A stretch of DNA of 51,976 nt from Myxococcaceae bacterium (GTDB lineage: Bacteria; Myxococcota; Myxococcia; Myxococcales; Myxococcaceae), in assembly GCA_019694575.1 (NCBI GenBank), contig JAIBBR010000018.1, positions 1-51,976 on the forward strand, read 5' to 3'. This document shows positions 33,848 through 42,022 of this stretch, one piece after another. Under the pieces are notes generated by a model. That model was given only the letters and a program-made list of their open reading frames with translations. It searched no databases and was not told where the DNA came from. Position 1 is the first letter of the stretch, and every line of letters begins with the position of its first letter. The translations under genes and the position numbers were made by a program.

Positions 33848-34849
33848 TTAACCGATTTCAGGTGGAGGCGTACCGCCGTCGGCTGAATTTTCAGACGTAC
33901 CCCCGCCGGCACCACCACCCGCACCGCTTCCCGCGCCACCCGTCATGCCACCGCCCTCTTGGGGGCTGTTGTCATCGGAGCTGCAAACGTCGACCACACC
34001 CTCTGCCGGCACCAGTTCATCGTCGCGATCACACGATGAGCGTTCGGCCGAGCAGCCTTCGATGTCGACGTGCTCACATTCGATCTCGTCGGCCTCGCGC
34101 ACTTCTTCGCTGTCATCGTCGTCGTCGACGGGCAGCACGCCGCTGCCCCCGCTGCTCCTGCCGCCGTCGCAGTAACGCAAGTCGAGATGATCAGTCTCGG
34201 TCGAACCATCGGTGTTTTTCCACGTCACGAAGACGCGATCGCGACCCTGGTCACGGTTGCCTTGGTGCGAACAATCAGCCTGGGTAACGGTGAAGACCGT
34301 ATTCGTTTTCAACGCTTCAAGGTGCCACGGCGTGCCTTCCATGGTGACGTTCACGATGGCAGCGGGTTGGCTGCCTTTTTCAGCGAAGGCGTCGCCCAGT
34401 TTCCACGTTTGGCCCACTGACAACTTGGCGTCGTAAGGCAGATCAGCGCGGCCTTGGTGTGCGCTGTCGCTGGGGCACGAATGAACGGCTGTCCCCGCAG
34501 CGGTCGACTGCGAGACCGTCTCATTCAACGCGCGAACCACGCCCAGGTCCAAGGTGGCACCCCGTCGCAACGTGAACCAGCGGGGGCCGATCAGCCGGCG
34601 AATTTCAAAAGTGCCCGTGGCGCTGCGCTCGGCGACCACCAGCTGCACCGGCTCGTCGGTAGGCACCTGCAACCGAAAGAGGCCGTCTCGAGAAACGTCG
34701 GTGACGCTTTGGCGGCCGGTTCGCGTGGTGCTGGCGACGATGGCTTGCGTGTTGGCGCTCGCCAAACGCCCTTGCACCGCGCGAGACGATTCAGATGACA
34801 CGCCGCAGCCCGAGAGAATGATCAACGAAGCGACAAGTTTATTGCGCAT
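33848..34849 (-). CDS. Lipoprotein with acidic and Gly-rich C terminus
   Basis: 333 aa, unknown function. The signal peptide ends in ILSGC (Cys15). Residues 25-110 resemble a carboxypeptidase-regulatory/Ig-like fold (VQGRLASANTQAI, DGLFRLQVPTDEPVQLVV). Then comes a conserved-looking Cys-containing region (HSCPSDSAHQGR, QADCSHQGNRDQGRDRVFV, LDLRYCDGG). After it are an acidic stretch (VDDDDDSEE) with paired cysteines and a Gly/Ala-rich tail. It is divergent from the porin gene across 179 bp and convergent (13 bp) with the FHA activator. ATG 34849 gives the lipoprotein signal; an upstream in-frame start is rejected. Confidence 0.65.
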   Translation of the reverse strand: MRNKLVASLIILSGCGVSSESSRAVQGRLASANTQAIVASTTRTGRQSVTDVSRDGLFRLQVPTDEPVQLVVAERSATGTFEIRRLIGPRWFTLRRGATLDLGVVRALNETVSQSTAAGTAVHSCPSDSAHQGRADLPYDAKLSVGQTWKLGDAFAEKGSQPAAIVNVTMEGTPWHLEALKTNTVFTVTQADCSHQGNRDQGRDRVFVTWKNTDGSTETDHLDLRYCDGGRSSGGSGVLPVDDDDDSEEVREADEIECEHVDIEGCSAERSSCDRDDELVPAEGVVDVCSSDDNSPQEGGGMTGGAGSGAGGGAGGGTSENSADGGTPPPEIG

Positions 34850-34933
34850 GCAGTGTTTCCTTTCGTGGGTGAGAAGGCTGACTGCAAGCGGTACGCCCAC
34901 GCTTCGGCTCGAGGTTGCGAGGAGTTGGCGACG

Positions 34934-34959
34934 AAAGTGTCATCTTTCGCAGACACTTT
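34934..34959. promoter_or_regulatory. Perfect dyad between lipoprotein and porin genes
   Basis: AAAGTGTC (34934-34941) and GACACTTT (34952-34959) with a 10-bp spacer, in the 179-bp divergent region. Half-site centres are 18 bp apart, close to two helical turns, so a dimeric regulator acting on either divergent gene is plausible. No T-run or RNA function is evident. Confidence 0.4.
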
Positions 34960-35028
34960 TGTTGTTTCGACATGACAAGGGGCTTGAAACCTTGGCCTTG
35001 AGAACGGCTTTGTTACATTCGACGGCCC

Positions 35029-36144
35029 ATGGCGCGGGTCGCTGCAACCAATGTCGTTCAGGTGGCCTGCCTCTTCGTCGCGGTGAGCGGTGCTTGGGCC
35101 AATGACAACGTGATCTTGAGCGGCTCGGCGAACCTCGACTATCGGTATGTGTCGGGCAGCAACCCACCCGGTAACCCGTCGGCGTTGGGCTTGACGGGTT
35201 TGGGTTTAGAAGTCGCGATGAAGGGCGTCATCGACTTCGGGCACGGCTTATCGTTCACGGCCAAAGTGTGTGGTGGGTGCCATGGCGTCGAGATTGATCA
35301 GGGCTACGGCGAGCTCATGCTGCGCGACGCCCTCAATGTTCGCCTGGGCCGGTTGAACGTGCCTTTCGGTGAGTTCAATTTGCGCCATGATCCGGTCAAC
35401 TTCACGCTGCCGAGCAAGCCGCTGCCTTACGCGATGGGTGATTTGCTCTATTACGGCCCCCAAGACTTCAACCTGGGCATCGTGCCTGCGCCGTACGTCG
35501 ACAACGGCGCCGAGCTTTACGGCACGGTGGCGCTCAGCTCGCCGGTACAGCTCGACTATTCCGTCTATGTGGTGAAAGGCCTGGCGGGGAGCAACGATCT
35601 CGACTTTGCGGCATCGCGCCGTTACCTCGACAACAATCGAATTCCTGCGGTGGGTACGAGGTGGGTGCTTGCCAGCGGCGACTGGGCACTCGGCGCATCT
35701 CTCTCGGGGGGAACTTACGATGACGCCGACACGCTGACTTACGTGATGGGTGGCGCCGATTTTTATTTGCGTTTGGGCAAGGTGACGCTGCGCGCCGAAG
35801 GGTTGTTTCGCAGAACGCAGCTCGACGCCACCGCCCCGGGTTACCGCTACCAGCTCATCGATTCGTTTTTTCTCAAAGCGGGGTACTACGCCCAGCTCGA
35901 TTGTGACCTCACCCAGGCGCTCACGCTGTCGGTGCGCGCCGACGGCCTGTTTCGCTGGGGAGCGCCCTTGCCCGCAAGTCACCTCGAGGGTCCCTTCGCC
36001 AGCATCACACGCTATGGCGGCGGGCTTTTGTACCGGCTGTCGCCGAGCTTGGCGGTGAAAGCAGGGTACGAGTGGTGGAATTTCGTGGCCATCGCGTCTT
36101 TGCCACGGCACGTCGCCCGCGCGGCGCTGGTGTTTGGGTATTGA
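35029..36144 (+). CDS. Outer-membrane porin-like barrel with a CxxCH haem motif
   Basis: 371 aa. A signal peptide ends near AWA-ND (about residue 25). The rest alternates in amphipathic beta strands (VILSGSANLDYRY, LNVRLGRLNVPFGEFNLRHDP, ALGASLSGGTY, FFLKAGYYAQLDCDL) and ends AALVFGY with a terminal aromatic, as in OprO/P-like porins. Unusually, CGGCH at 81-85 matches the c-type haem attachment motif within a loop just before a strand. The diheme cytochrome gene starts 2 bp after the stop. Together they look like a small porin-cytochrome conduit through the outer membrane. Whether haem is really attached cannot be seen. Confidence 0.72.
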   Translation: MARVAATNVVQVACLFVAVSGAWANDNVILSGSANLDYRYVSGSNPPGNPSALGLTGLGLEVAMKGVIDFGHGLSFTAKVCGGCHGVEIDQGYGELMLRDALNVRLGRLNVPFGEFNLRHDPVNFTLPSKPLPYAMGDLLYYGPQDFNLGIVPAPYVDNGAELYGTVALSSPVQLDYSVYVVKGLAGSNDLDFAASRRYLDNNRIPAVGTRWVLASGDWALGASLSGGTYDDADTLTYVMGGADFYLRLGKVTLRAEGLFRRTQLDATAPGYRYQLIDSFFLKAGYYAQLDCDLTQALTLSVRADGLFRWGAPLPASHLEGPFASITRYGGGLLYRLSPSLAVKAGYEWWNFVAIASLPRHVARAALVFGY

Positions 36145-36146
36145 CA

Positions 36147-36740
36147 ATGCTCGCGCCTCTTCTGCTCATGGTGTCGATGTCGGCCGCGCCTTCAGCCCGG
36201 GTGCTCTATGAAACGAAATGTCTTTATTGCCATTCGGCGGTGGTGACCGAAGCGGCCGTACGCACCCCTGCCCAGTGGAAAAAGGTGGTCGCCAGCATGC
36301 GCCGAAAAGCGCCGCTGCTGATCGCGCGAGGAGAAGCGCGTCAGCTGGTGAGCTACTTGGTGACGACCTTGAAGCTCGTGCCGCCGCCCTCAAGTAAGCC
36401 CCGCGCCGCCACGGTGGTTTTGAATTCACCCGCGGTGCGTGAAACAGCGCCGCCTGTTGAGCCCCCCGCCGACAGCGAAGGTTTACCGGGAGCCGCCGAC
36501 GACGCGACGAGCACCGAGCCATCAGACGAGAACGATCGTTTCGAAGGGCATGCCACCGAGCTCATTGAACGGCGCTGCTCGAAGTGCCACACGCTCTCGC
36601 GCGTCTACACCAAGCTCGACACGCTCGATCGCTCGCTGGTGACGTTGCGCCGCATGCGGTTGAAGCCCGGCTCGGGTATCAGCGCCACTGACGCCGCGAC
36701 GATTGAACGGTTTTTGCGAACGCAGTTCGACACGCGCTGA
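36147..36740 (+). CDS. Periplasmic diheme c-type cytochrome
   Basis: 197 aa. A short signal peptide (cut near AAPSA) precedes two haem c motifs, CLYCH at 25-29 and CSKCH at 144-148. Each is followed about 20 residues later by a Met in a helix (VVASMRRKAP, LVTLRRMRLKPG) that may be the sixth ligand, so the protein looks like an internal duplication joined by a Pro/Glu/Asp-rich linker (about 78-130). ATG 36147 lies 2 bp after the porin stop, so the pair is co-translated. Partner of the porin is inferred. The gene converges on the kinase-FGE gene with 10 bp between them. Confidence 0.8.
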   Translation: MLAPLLLMVSMSAAPSARVLYETKCLYCHSAVVTEAAVRTPAQWKKVVASMRRKAPLLIARGEARQLVSYLVTTLKLVPPPSSKPRAATVVLNSPAVRETAPPVEPPADSEGLPGAADDATSTEPSDENDRFEGHATELIERRCSKCHTLSRVYTKLDTLDRSLVTLRRMRLKPGSGISATDAATIERFLRTQFDTR

Positions 36741-36750
36741 CCGCGACATG

Positions 36751-38565
36751 TCACAGGCAGCAACGAAAGCCGATGTGAGCGGCGCCCCCGAGCCCAGGCA
36801 TGAAGTAGTCGCGCAGCGAGCAGGTGTTGGCTTGAGGGGGTTGCTTGAACGAGCCCCCGCGCAGCACCCGTTGGGGTTCTCCCGAACGAAAGGGGGTGGC
36901 GGTCCACTCCGCGACGTTGCCGCTCAAGTCGAACACCCCTTCGGGTGTACGACAGAGGGCAGCCGACCCGCTGGGCCGAACGCTGGCCACCGCGCGCTTC
37001 GAGCACCGGTGTGCTTCAAAAGTGTCACCGTAAGGAAAAGCAGCGCCCTTCGTGCCGGCGCATGCCCGTTGCCACTCGTCTTCGCTGCACAAGCGCTTAC
37101 GGGCGCGCTGGCACAAAGTCTGTGCCTCGGCCCAATCGACGGCGGTGGCGGGCAGTGCTTGGGCGCGGTTGGGGTACTCGTAGCGATCGATGGCAAAACT
37201 GCCAAGCCAAGCCATGCCGTTGCGCTGTGCGAACTGGGCGCGCTCCAAAGTGGCCAGCGGTTCGTCTGTGCCGCCATCGCTCAAGGCATGGCCGAGCGCG
37301 CGGTAGGCCACTGCCACGCGCTCTGCTTCGTCGAGGTGGTTCTCGGCCAACGCTTGGCGCAGCTGGGCTGAGAGCAGGGTGCTCAGCCGGCTTTGCAATG
37401 CCGACCATTCGGGCCTCGAGGGAAAAGCCGCTTCGGCAGAACGCAGGTAATCAATTGCACTGTTGGGCGGGTCGCCAAACAGCTGGCCTTTGTCAATGCG
37501 CGCGGCAATGGTTGACGTCATGTTCGCCACTTGTCGCTCGAGCGCGTCAATGCCGGTTGGCTTCACCGGGGGCGATGTGCGTGGCCCGAAGGCGATGACC
37601 ACGGCCAAAGCGGTGAGCGCCGCCGCTGCTGCGAGCAACCACCATCGCCTGGAACTGCGAGAAACAGGCAGCGCCGCCGCCAACGCGGTGCGCGCAAGGG
37701 CACTTGAAGCGGGTCGCCCCGCGGGGTCGATGCTCAAGAGCGAGGTGATCAGCGCCTCGAAGGCGAGTGGTGCGTCTGCGCGCAACGCACGTACCTTGGG
37801 GCGGGGAGCGTTGGCATGCAGCGCCAGCACCGAAGGCACGTTGGGCGCGTCAAAAGGCACTTGCCCGGTGGCCATTTCGTAAAGCACGCAACCGACCGCG
37901 TAGAGATCGCCCGCGAACGTCGCCGGCTCACCGGTGACCAATTCGGGGGGCGCATAGTGCGGCGTGCCCATGGCCAGCGTGGCTTCTGACGCCGAACGTT
38001 CGGCCAGCCCGAAATCGAGCAGCTTCGCCACGTGCGGCTCTGCCGGCGCGCCATTGACGAAAATGTTGCCAGGCTTGATGTCGCGGTGAATGAAACCCGC
38101 TTGATGCGCCGCCGTGAGTGAAGTGAGTACCGACTCACCCACCGACCGAATCAAGCTCCACGGCAAGGGCTGGTGATAGGCGAGCAGTGTTTCGAGGCTT
38201 TGTCCCTCGAGCAGTTCCATCACCAAGTAAGGTTGACCGTTCGGCAGCTTGCCCCAGCCGTGAATGTCGACGATGCCTTTGTCGCCGATGGCGTTGACGG
38301 CCCGTGCTTCGGCCAGCAGCGAAGGCAATTCGGGGTTCTCGGTCAAATGGGGGTGAACGACCTTGATGGCCACCTTCTTGCCAATGGTGGTCTCGACGGC
38401 CGCATACACCGCGCCCATGCCGCCCAGACCTAAGCGCCGCTCGACGCGGTAGCCGCCGATTGTCGACCCCAGCAGTGGGTCATTTTCGCCAGAGCCTCCG
38501 GCGCCACTTCGGTACTGACAATGGGGTGCGTGCTGCGCGGGAGCTTCGCCGCACACCGGGCACAA
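36751..38565 (-). CDS. Ser/Thr protein kinase fused to an FGE-sulfatase (SUMF1-like) domain
   Basis: 604 aa from TTG 38565. It opens with a CxxC (MCPVCGEA) and a further Cys16, perhaps a small zinc site. The kinase follows: G-loop GLGGMGAV at 46-53, K68, HRD at 160-162 (FIHRDIKPGN), DFG at 184-186 and a PPE version of APE (YAPPEL). A membrane segment spans about 308-327. The periplasmic part has a helical region, then an FGE/SUMF1 domain (452-604) with LCSEDEWQRACAG, FDLSGNVAEWT, RVLRGGSF and a final GFRCCL. The start is uncertain: no ATG lies between the cupredoxin stop and the CxxC. The cupredoxin gene ends 20 bp upstream and is probably co-transcribed. Confidence 0.87.
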   Translation of the reverse strand: MCPVCGEAPAQHAPHCQYRSGAGGSGENDPLLGSTIGGYRVERRLGLGGMGAVYAAVETTIGKKVAIKVVHPHLTENPELPSLLAEARAVNAIGDKGIVDIHGWGKLPNGQPYLVMELLEGQSLETLLAYHQPLPWSLIRSVGESVLTSLTAAHQAGFIHRDIKPGNIFVNGAPAEPHVAKLLDFGLAERSASEATLAMGTPHYAPPELVTGEPATFAGDLYAVGCVLYEMATGQVPFDAPNVPSVLALHANAPRPKVRALRADAPLAFEALITSLLSIDPAGRPASSALARTALAAALPVSRSSRRWWLLAAAAALTALAVVIAFGPRTSPPVKPTGIDALERQVANMTSTIAARIDKGQLFGDPPNSAIDYLRSAEAAFPSRPEWSALQSRLSTLLSAQLRQALAENHLDEAERVAVAYRALGHALSDGGTDEPLATLERAQFAQRNGMAWLGSFAIDRYEYPNRAQALPATAVDWAEAQTLCQRARKRLCSEDEWQRACAGTKGAAFPYGDTFEAHRCSKRAVASVRPSGSAALCRTPEGVFDLSGNVAEWTATPFRSGEPQRVLRGGSFKQPPQANTCSLRDYFMPGLGGAAHIGFRCCL

Positions 38566-38585
38566 GCTGATGAAAATCGTTCCGC

Positions 38586-39053
38586 TCAGCGAACCACCTC
38601 GATCGCCCCGGCCATACCACTGCCCGCCGCCGAACCGTGCGCTGAACAGTAGTAGCCGTAGGTGCCCAACGCCTGGGCAAAGGTGAAGGTGCGCGCGTTG
38701 CCCTCGCGAATCGAAGTGATGGCCGGCGCCGGGCCACACCCCTGCTGAATCGGGTGTGAGTCGAAACGCCCGCCTGAAAAAGTCACCGTTTGGCCAAGGC
38801 GAATGCGTAGACACGGCGGAGTGTATTGGTTGCCGTTTTGCCCGAAGTTCACTTCGCGCAACGACGGGTTGGCAGTGGCGTCAATGAAGGTGACGCACCC
38901 GGCGTACCCCGTGCAAGGGTCAACGCAGGCGCCGCCATCGCAAGGTGGTGAAAGTCCCGCGTCGGTTGACGCGTCGGCCAACAGCGGCCCCACTTCAGGC
39001 AAACAACTGCTCCACAGTGTGATCAACGAGAGCCTCAAAATCACCGATGGCAT
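38586..39053 (-). CDS. Cupredoxin (plastocyanin-like) lipoprotein
   Basis: 155 aa. A signal with weak lipobox LWSSC (Cys17) is followed by a Cys-rich linker (30-55, DAG and CDGGACVDPC). The C-terminal 100 residues form a cupredoxin: GQTVTFSGGRFDSHPI with H100, then the C-terminal copper loop YYCSAHGSAAGSGM with C136, H139 and M147, a complete type 1 copper site. It should carry electrons or copper in the periplasm. It precedes the kinase-FGE gene (20 bp) and is divergent from the acyl-CoA dehydrogenase. Confidence 0.85.
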   Translation of the reverse strand: MPSVILRLSLITLWSSCLPEVGPLLADASTDAGLSPPCDGGACVDPCTGYAGCVTFIDATANPSLREVNFGQNGNQYTPPCLRIRLGQTVTFSGGRFDSHPIQQGCGPAPAITSIREGNARTFTFAQALGTYGYYCSAHGSAAGSGMAGAIEVVR

Positions 39054-39112
39054 CGATGAGGGTTCATAACACCGTCGCGTGTGGGTGTATGGCGCACCGC
39101 GTTAGAAATGTA

Positions 39113-39142
39113 TTGACGGCGAAATGACCTGCCCGCGAGTAT
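39113..39142 (+). promoter_or_regulatory. Sigma-70-like promoter of the acyl-CoA dehydrogenase
   Basis: TTGACG at 39113-39118 and GAGTAT at 39137-39142 with an 18-bp spacer. The -35 is good and the -10 keeps three consensus bases. The expected start of transcription falls on the palindrome that follows, as for a repressible promoter. Confidence 0.4.
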
Positions 39143-39150
39143 CTCTTTTG

Positions 39151-39169
39151 GGTAACGCAAAGCGTTACC
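39151..39169. promoter_or_regulatory. Perfect palindrome, candidate repressor operator
   Basis: GGTAACGC - AAA - GCGTTACC: 8-bp arms, 3-bp centre, flanked by TTTT on the left and AAAA on the right. It lies about 10 bp downstream of the proposed -10 and 36 bp before ATG 39205. Fatty-acid oxidation genes are often held by TetR-type repressors (FadR/PsrA-like) released by acyl-CoA; such a protein is a reasonable guess here. None is encoded in the window. Confidence 0.55.
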
Positions 39170-39204
39170 AAAACTTTGGGGACATCACTGGGGAGACGTT
39201 TCGT

Positions 39205-41046
39205 ATGTCGGTCGGCATTAATCGATACAAGTGTGATCTGCGTGAGCTTCAATTCGTTCTGCTCGAGCAGTTTTCGTATGCGGGCCTTGCCGGTAAGGCG
39301 CCGTACGAAAATTGGGGCGAAGACGAGCTGAAGGCCGTGCTGTCCGAGACGTACCGTTTCGCGCGTGAAGTGTTGGGGCCGCTCAATTCGGTGGGCGACC
39401 GCGAAGGCGTCAAAATGGTGAACGGGGCGGCGGTGACCCCCAAGGGTTTTCGCGAAGCGTGGAAAGGGCTTTACGAGGGTGGCTTCAAGCAGCTCGCGGT
39501 GCCGAGCAAATTTGGCGGGCAAGCGGCGCCTGAAATGTTGCATGTGGCCGTCGAAGAGATTCTTTCGGGCGCGAACATCGCTTTCAACATTTACCCCGGT
39601 CTGGCCTGGGGCGTGGGCGAGCTGCTCGCTGAATGCGGCACGCCGGCGCAAATCGATGCGTACGTCGAGAAAGTTTTCAATGGCAAGTGGGGCGGCACCA
39701 TGTGCCTCACCGAACCGCACGCCGGTTCTGACGTAGGCGCGGTGAAGACCCGGGCGGTGAAGCAAGCCGACGGCCGCTACAAGATTCAGGGTACGAAGAT
39801 TTTCATCTCGGGTGGCGATCACGACATGACCGAGAACATCATTCACTTGGTGTTGGCGCGTGTCGAAGGCGCTCCGGCGGGCACCAAGGGCATTTCGCTC
39901 TTCATCGTGCCCAAGCTCAAAGTGAACGCCGACGGCAGCTCGGGTGAATCGAACGACGTCGCGCTCGCGGCGATCGAGCACAAGATGGGGCTGAATGGCT
40001 CGGCCACCTGCACCTTGAGCTTCGGCGAGAACAACAACTGCTACGGCGAGTTGGTGGGCACAGCCGAGAACATTGGCATGAGCCAAATGTTTCGCATGAT
40101 GAACGGCGCCCGCATTGCGGTGGGGTTGCAGGGCTTGTCGCTGGCGTCGAGCGCGTACCTGAATGCGCTCGAGTACGCGCGTGATCGCAAGCAAGGGCCG
40201 CATTTCTCTAAATTCAAAGACCCCAATGCTCCTCGCGTAGCGATTATCGAGCACCCCGACGTGCGCCGCATGCTGTTGGAGCTGAAGTCGACCACCGAAG
40301 GCATTCGCGCGCTGGTGGTGAAGCTGGCGATGCACCGTGACTATGCGATTGCCACCAAGGGCAAAGACGACGAGAAGGCCGCGTATCACCAAGGCCAAGT
40401 CGACTTGCTGACTCCGCTGGTGAAGTCGTACGCCGGCGATGAAGCGTACCGGCTGTGCGGCCAGGCGATTCAGGTCTACGGCGGCGCCGGCTATTTGAAA
40501 GATTGGCCGGTTGAACAGTACGCCCGCGACGCGAAAATTTTCTCTATTTACGAAGGCACCAGCCACATTCAGGCGATGGACTTGGTGGGCCGCAAGTTGG
40601 GCCAGCACGGCGGGGCCAACTTTCAAGCGTTCATGAATGACATCAACGTTTTCGTCGAAGCGCAGCGGGCGCACCCGGCGTTCGGCAAAGAGGCCGAGAT
40701 GTTGGGCCGGGCCGCCGAAGCGGTGACGCAGCTGGCGATGGCGATGCTGGGCTGGTCGCAGGCCGAAAAAATGGACCTGCTGGTGCTCAACGCCAACCGT
40801 TTCTTGACGATGATGTCGCAACTTTCGGTGGGGTGGTTGTTGCTCGATGCCGGCGTCAAAGCGCAAGCCGCGTCGATTCGACTCACCAAAGGCAACCAAG
40901 AGTCGAGCTTCTACGAAGGCAAAGTGGCGTCGGCGCTTTGGTATGCACGCAATGTGGTGGCGGGCATCAGGGCGCAAGCCGACATGGCGGCGCTTGAAGA
41001 CGACAGCGCCGAGAAGATCTCAGACGCGGCATTCGGCGGCAGCTGA
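39205..41046 (+). CDS. Acyl-CoA dehydrogenase (FadE5-like long form)
   Basis: FAD enzyme that introduces the first double bond in fatty-acid beta-oxidation. 613 aa, the long form with a C-terminal extension. Residues include MCLTEPHAGSDVGAVKTRA (FAD-binding), ISGGDHDMTENIIHLVLARV, YGGAGYLKDWPVEQYARDAKI and the catalytic glutamate at E450 in IYEGTSHIQAMDLVGRK. ATG 39205 is preceded by GGGGAGA and gives the family's usual N terminus (MSVGINRYKCDLRELQFVL); an in-frame ATG at 39124 lies upstream of the operator and is rejected. It is monogenic here, controlled by the promoter and operator just upstream. Confidence 0.93.
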   Translation: MSVGINRYKCDLRELQFVLLEQFSYAGLAGKAPYENWGEDELKAVLSETYRFAREVLGPLNSVGDREGVKMVNGAAVTPKGFREAWKGLYEGGFKQLAVPSKFGGQAAPEMLHVAVEEILSGANIAFNIYPGLAWGVGELLAECGTPAQIDAYVEKVFNGKWGGTMCLTEPHAGSDVGAVKTRAVKQADGRYKIQGTKIFISGGDHDMTENIIHLVLARVEGAPAGTKGISLFIVPKLKVNADGSSGESNDVALAAIEHKMGLNGSATCTLSFGENNNCYGELVGTAENIGMSQMFRMMNGARIAVGLQGLSLASSAYLNALEYARDRKQGPHFSKFKDPNAPRVAIIEHPDVRRMLLELKSTTEGIRALVVKLAMHRDYAIATKGKDDEKAAYHQGQVDLLTPLVKSYAGDEAYRLCGQAIQVYGGAGYLKDWPVEQYARDAKIFSIYEGTSHIQAMDLVGRKLGQHGGANFQAFMNDINVFVEAQRAHPAFGKEAEMLGRAAEAVTQLAMAMLGWSQAEKMDLLVLNANRFLTMMSQLSVGWLLLDAGVKAQAASIRLTKGNQESSFYEGKVASALWYARNVVAGIRAQADMAALEDDSAEKISDAAFGGS

Positions 41047-41069
41047 CGCTACTTGACGTGCAGGCTTAA

Positions 41070-41197
41070 GCCCGTTTCAAAGGCGGGCCACGGCAACAGA
41101 GTGTGGCGGCGGTGAATCGCCACTGGGGAAAGGGGGTTACTTTTTCCCTGCTGCACATTGATTGACGCCAGAAAAAGTAGGCCCGTCCCCTTTTTCT
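41070..41197. terminator. Cluster of hairpins between convergent genes
   Basis: GCCCG-CGGGC (41070-41074 with 41084-41088), GGGAAA-TTTCCC (41126-41131 with 41143-41148) and AGAAAAAG-CTTTTTCT (41170-41177 with 41190-41197). TACTTTTTC (41138-41146) can instead pair with GAAAAAGTA (41171-41179). The last element has a T-run on one strand and an A-run on the other, so it could end transcription from both sides. Confidence 0.4.
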
Positions 41198-41908
41198 CTA
41201 TGAGGGTGCGTGCGTGGTCCAATCGCTGAAGAGCTGCTCTTCTTTGTCGTCGGGGTGGGAACCGCCCGCTTTTGACAGAAGAGCCGCGATCGAGCTCGCC
41301 GAGAGAAGCTGTTCACCTGAAAGTGGCGTGCGACGAGCCTCGCGAAGCTCGCCGTCTGCAGCGTGGGCGTAACCGGCGGCAAGCACCCATTCCGCGAGGA
41401 AATGGGCACGCGTCGCGCCGAACGCTTCGAACAACACCGTCTGCGATTGCTGCGTTGAGGGTTTCTTCCAAAGGCTCAACATCTCGAGCCAGTCGGCCAT
41501 GATGTCGTCCTCGTAACCTTGAGCGCGATGACGCTTGATCGTCTCAACAAGTACTTTCTCCACGCCAGGCTGTCCGTCAGTAATCCAAGCCACCACCATG
41601 CTCTCGTGAAGTATCTGGCTCGAGGGTGCATCGAGCTCGCGCAACCGGTTTACGTTCTGCTCTCGATAGCGAACGACCTCCGGTGGCACGACGCGGGGAA
41701 GTGTGAAGAACTCGACATTCACTTGGACGAGCACGTCTTTGTTTGACGCAATAGAAGGGTGCCCGAATCGCGCGGTAACTTCTCCGCCAAGAACAGCCGT
41801 GTCGTCGTCAGGGGCGAATTCGCAACGAAAGCCGGCCGATCGAATTGCAGCGAGCCAGGCCTCGGGAGCGACGAAAATACCGCGATGGACAGTGATCGGG
41901 TTTGACAT
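41198..41908 (-). CDS. Hypothetical protein
   Basis: 236 aa, no signal peptide, no membrane segment, family not recognised. The N-terminal half (1-85) looks alpha/beta (VFVAPEAWL-like helix, then VLVQVNVEFFTLP). The C-terminal half is helical and charged (VEKVLVETIKRHRAQGYEDD, ARAHFLAEWVLAAGYAHAADGEL). Codon use is normal for the window. ATG 41908 has no strong ribosome site. It converges on the acyl-CoA dehydrogenase. It is followed on the other side by a lipoprotein on the same strand, 114 bp away. Confidence 0.6.
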   Translation of the reverse strand: MSNPITVHRGIFVAPEAWLAAIRSAGFRCEFAPDDDTAVLGGEVTARFGHPSIASNKDVLVQVNVEFFTLPRVVPPEVVRYREQNVNRLRELDAPSSQILHESMVVAWITDGQPGVEKVLVETIKRHRAQGYEDDIMADWLEMLSLWKKPSTQQSQTVLFEAFGATRAHFLAEWVLAAGYAHAADGELREARRTPLSGEQLLSASSIAALLSKAGGSHPDDKEEQLFSDWTTHAPS

Positions 41909-42022
41909 GGCCGTTCGTCACACTCCAATGAACACGAAACGCGCCGGCCTGAGCATGAAGCCCGCGCCAATTCGACACGCACACACGCGAAAACGAGCGC
42001 CAGGCCGCTCGCGCGCGCTGTA

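Noticed and set aside
39064-40977. Long open frame (637 codons) on the minus strand
   Set aside because: It is the shadow of the acyl-CoA dehydrogenase. Its His/Arg-rich translation is typical of antisense frames here.
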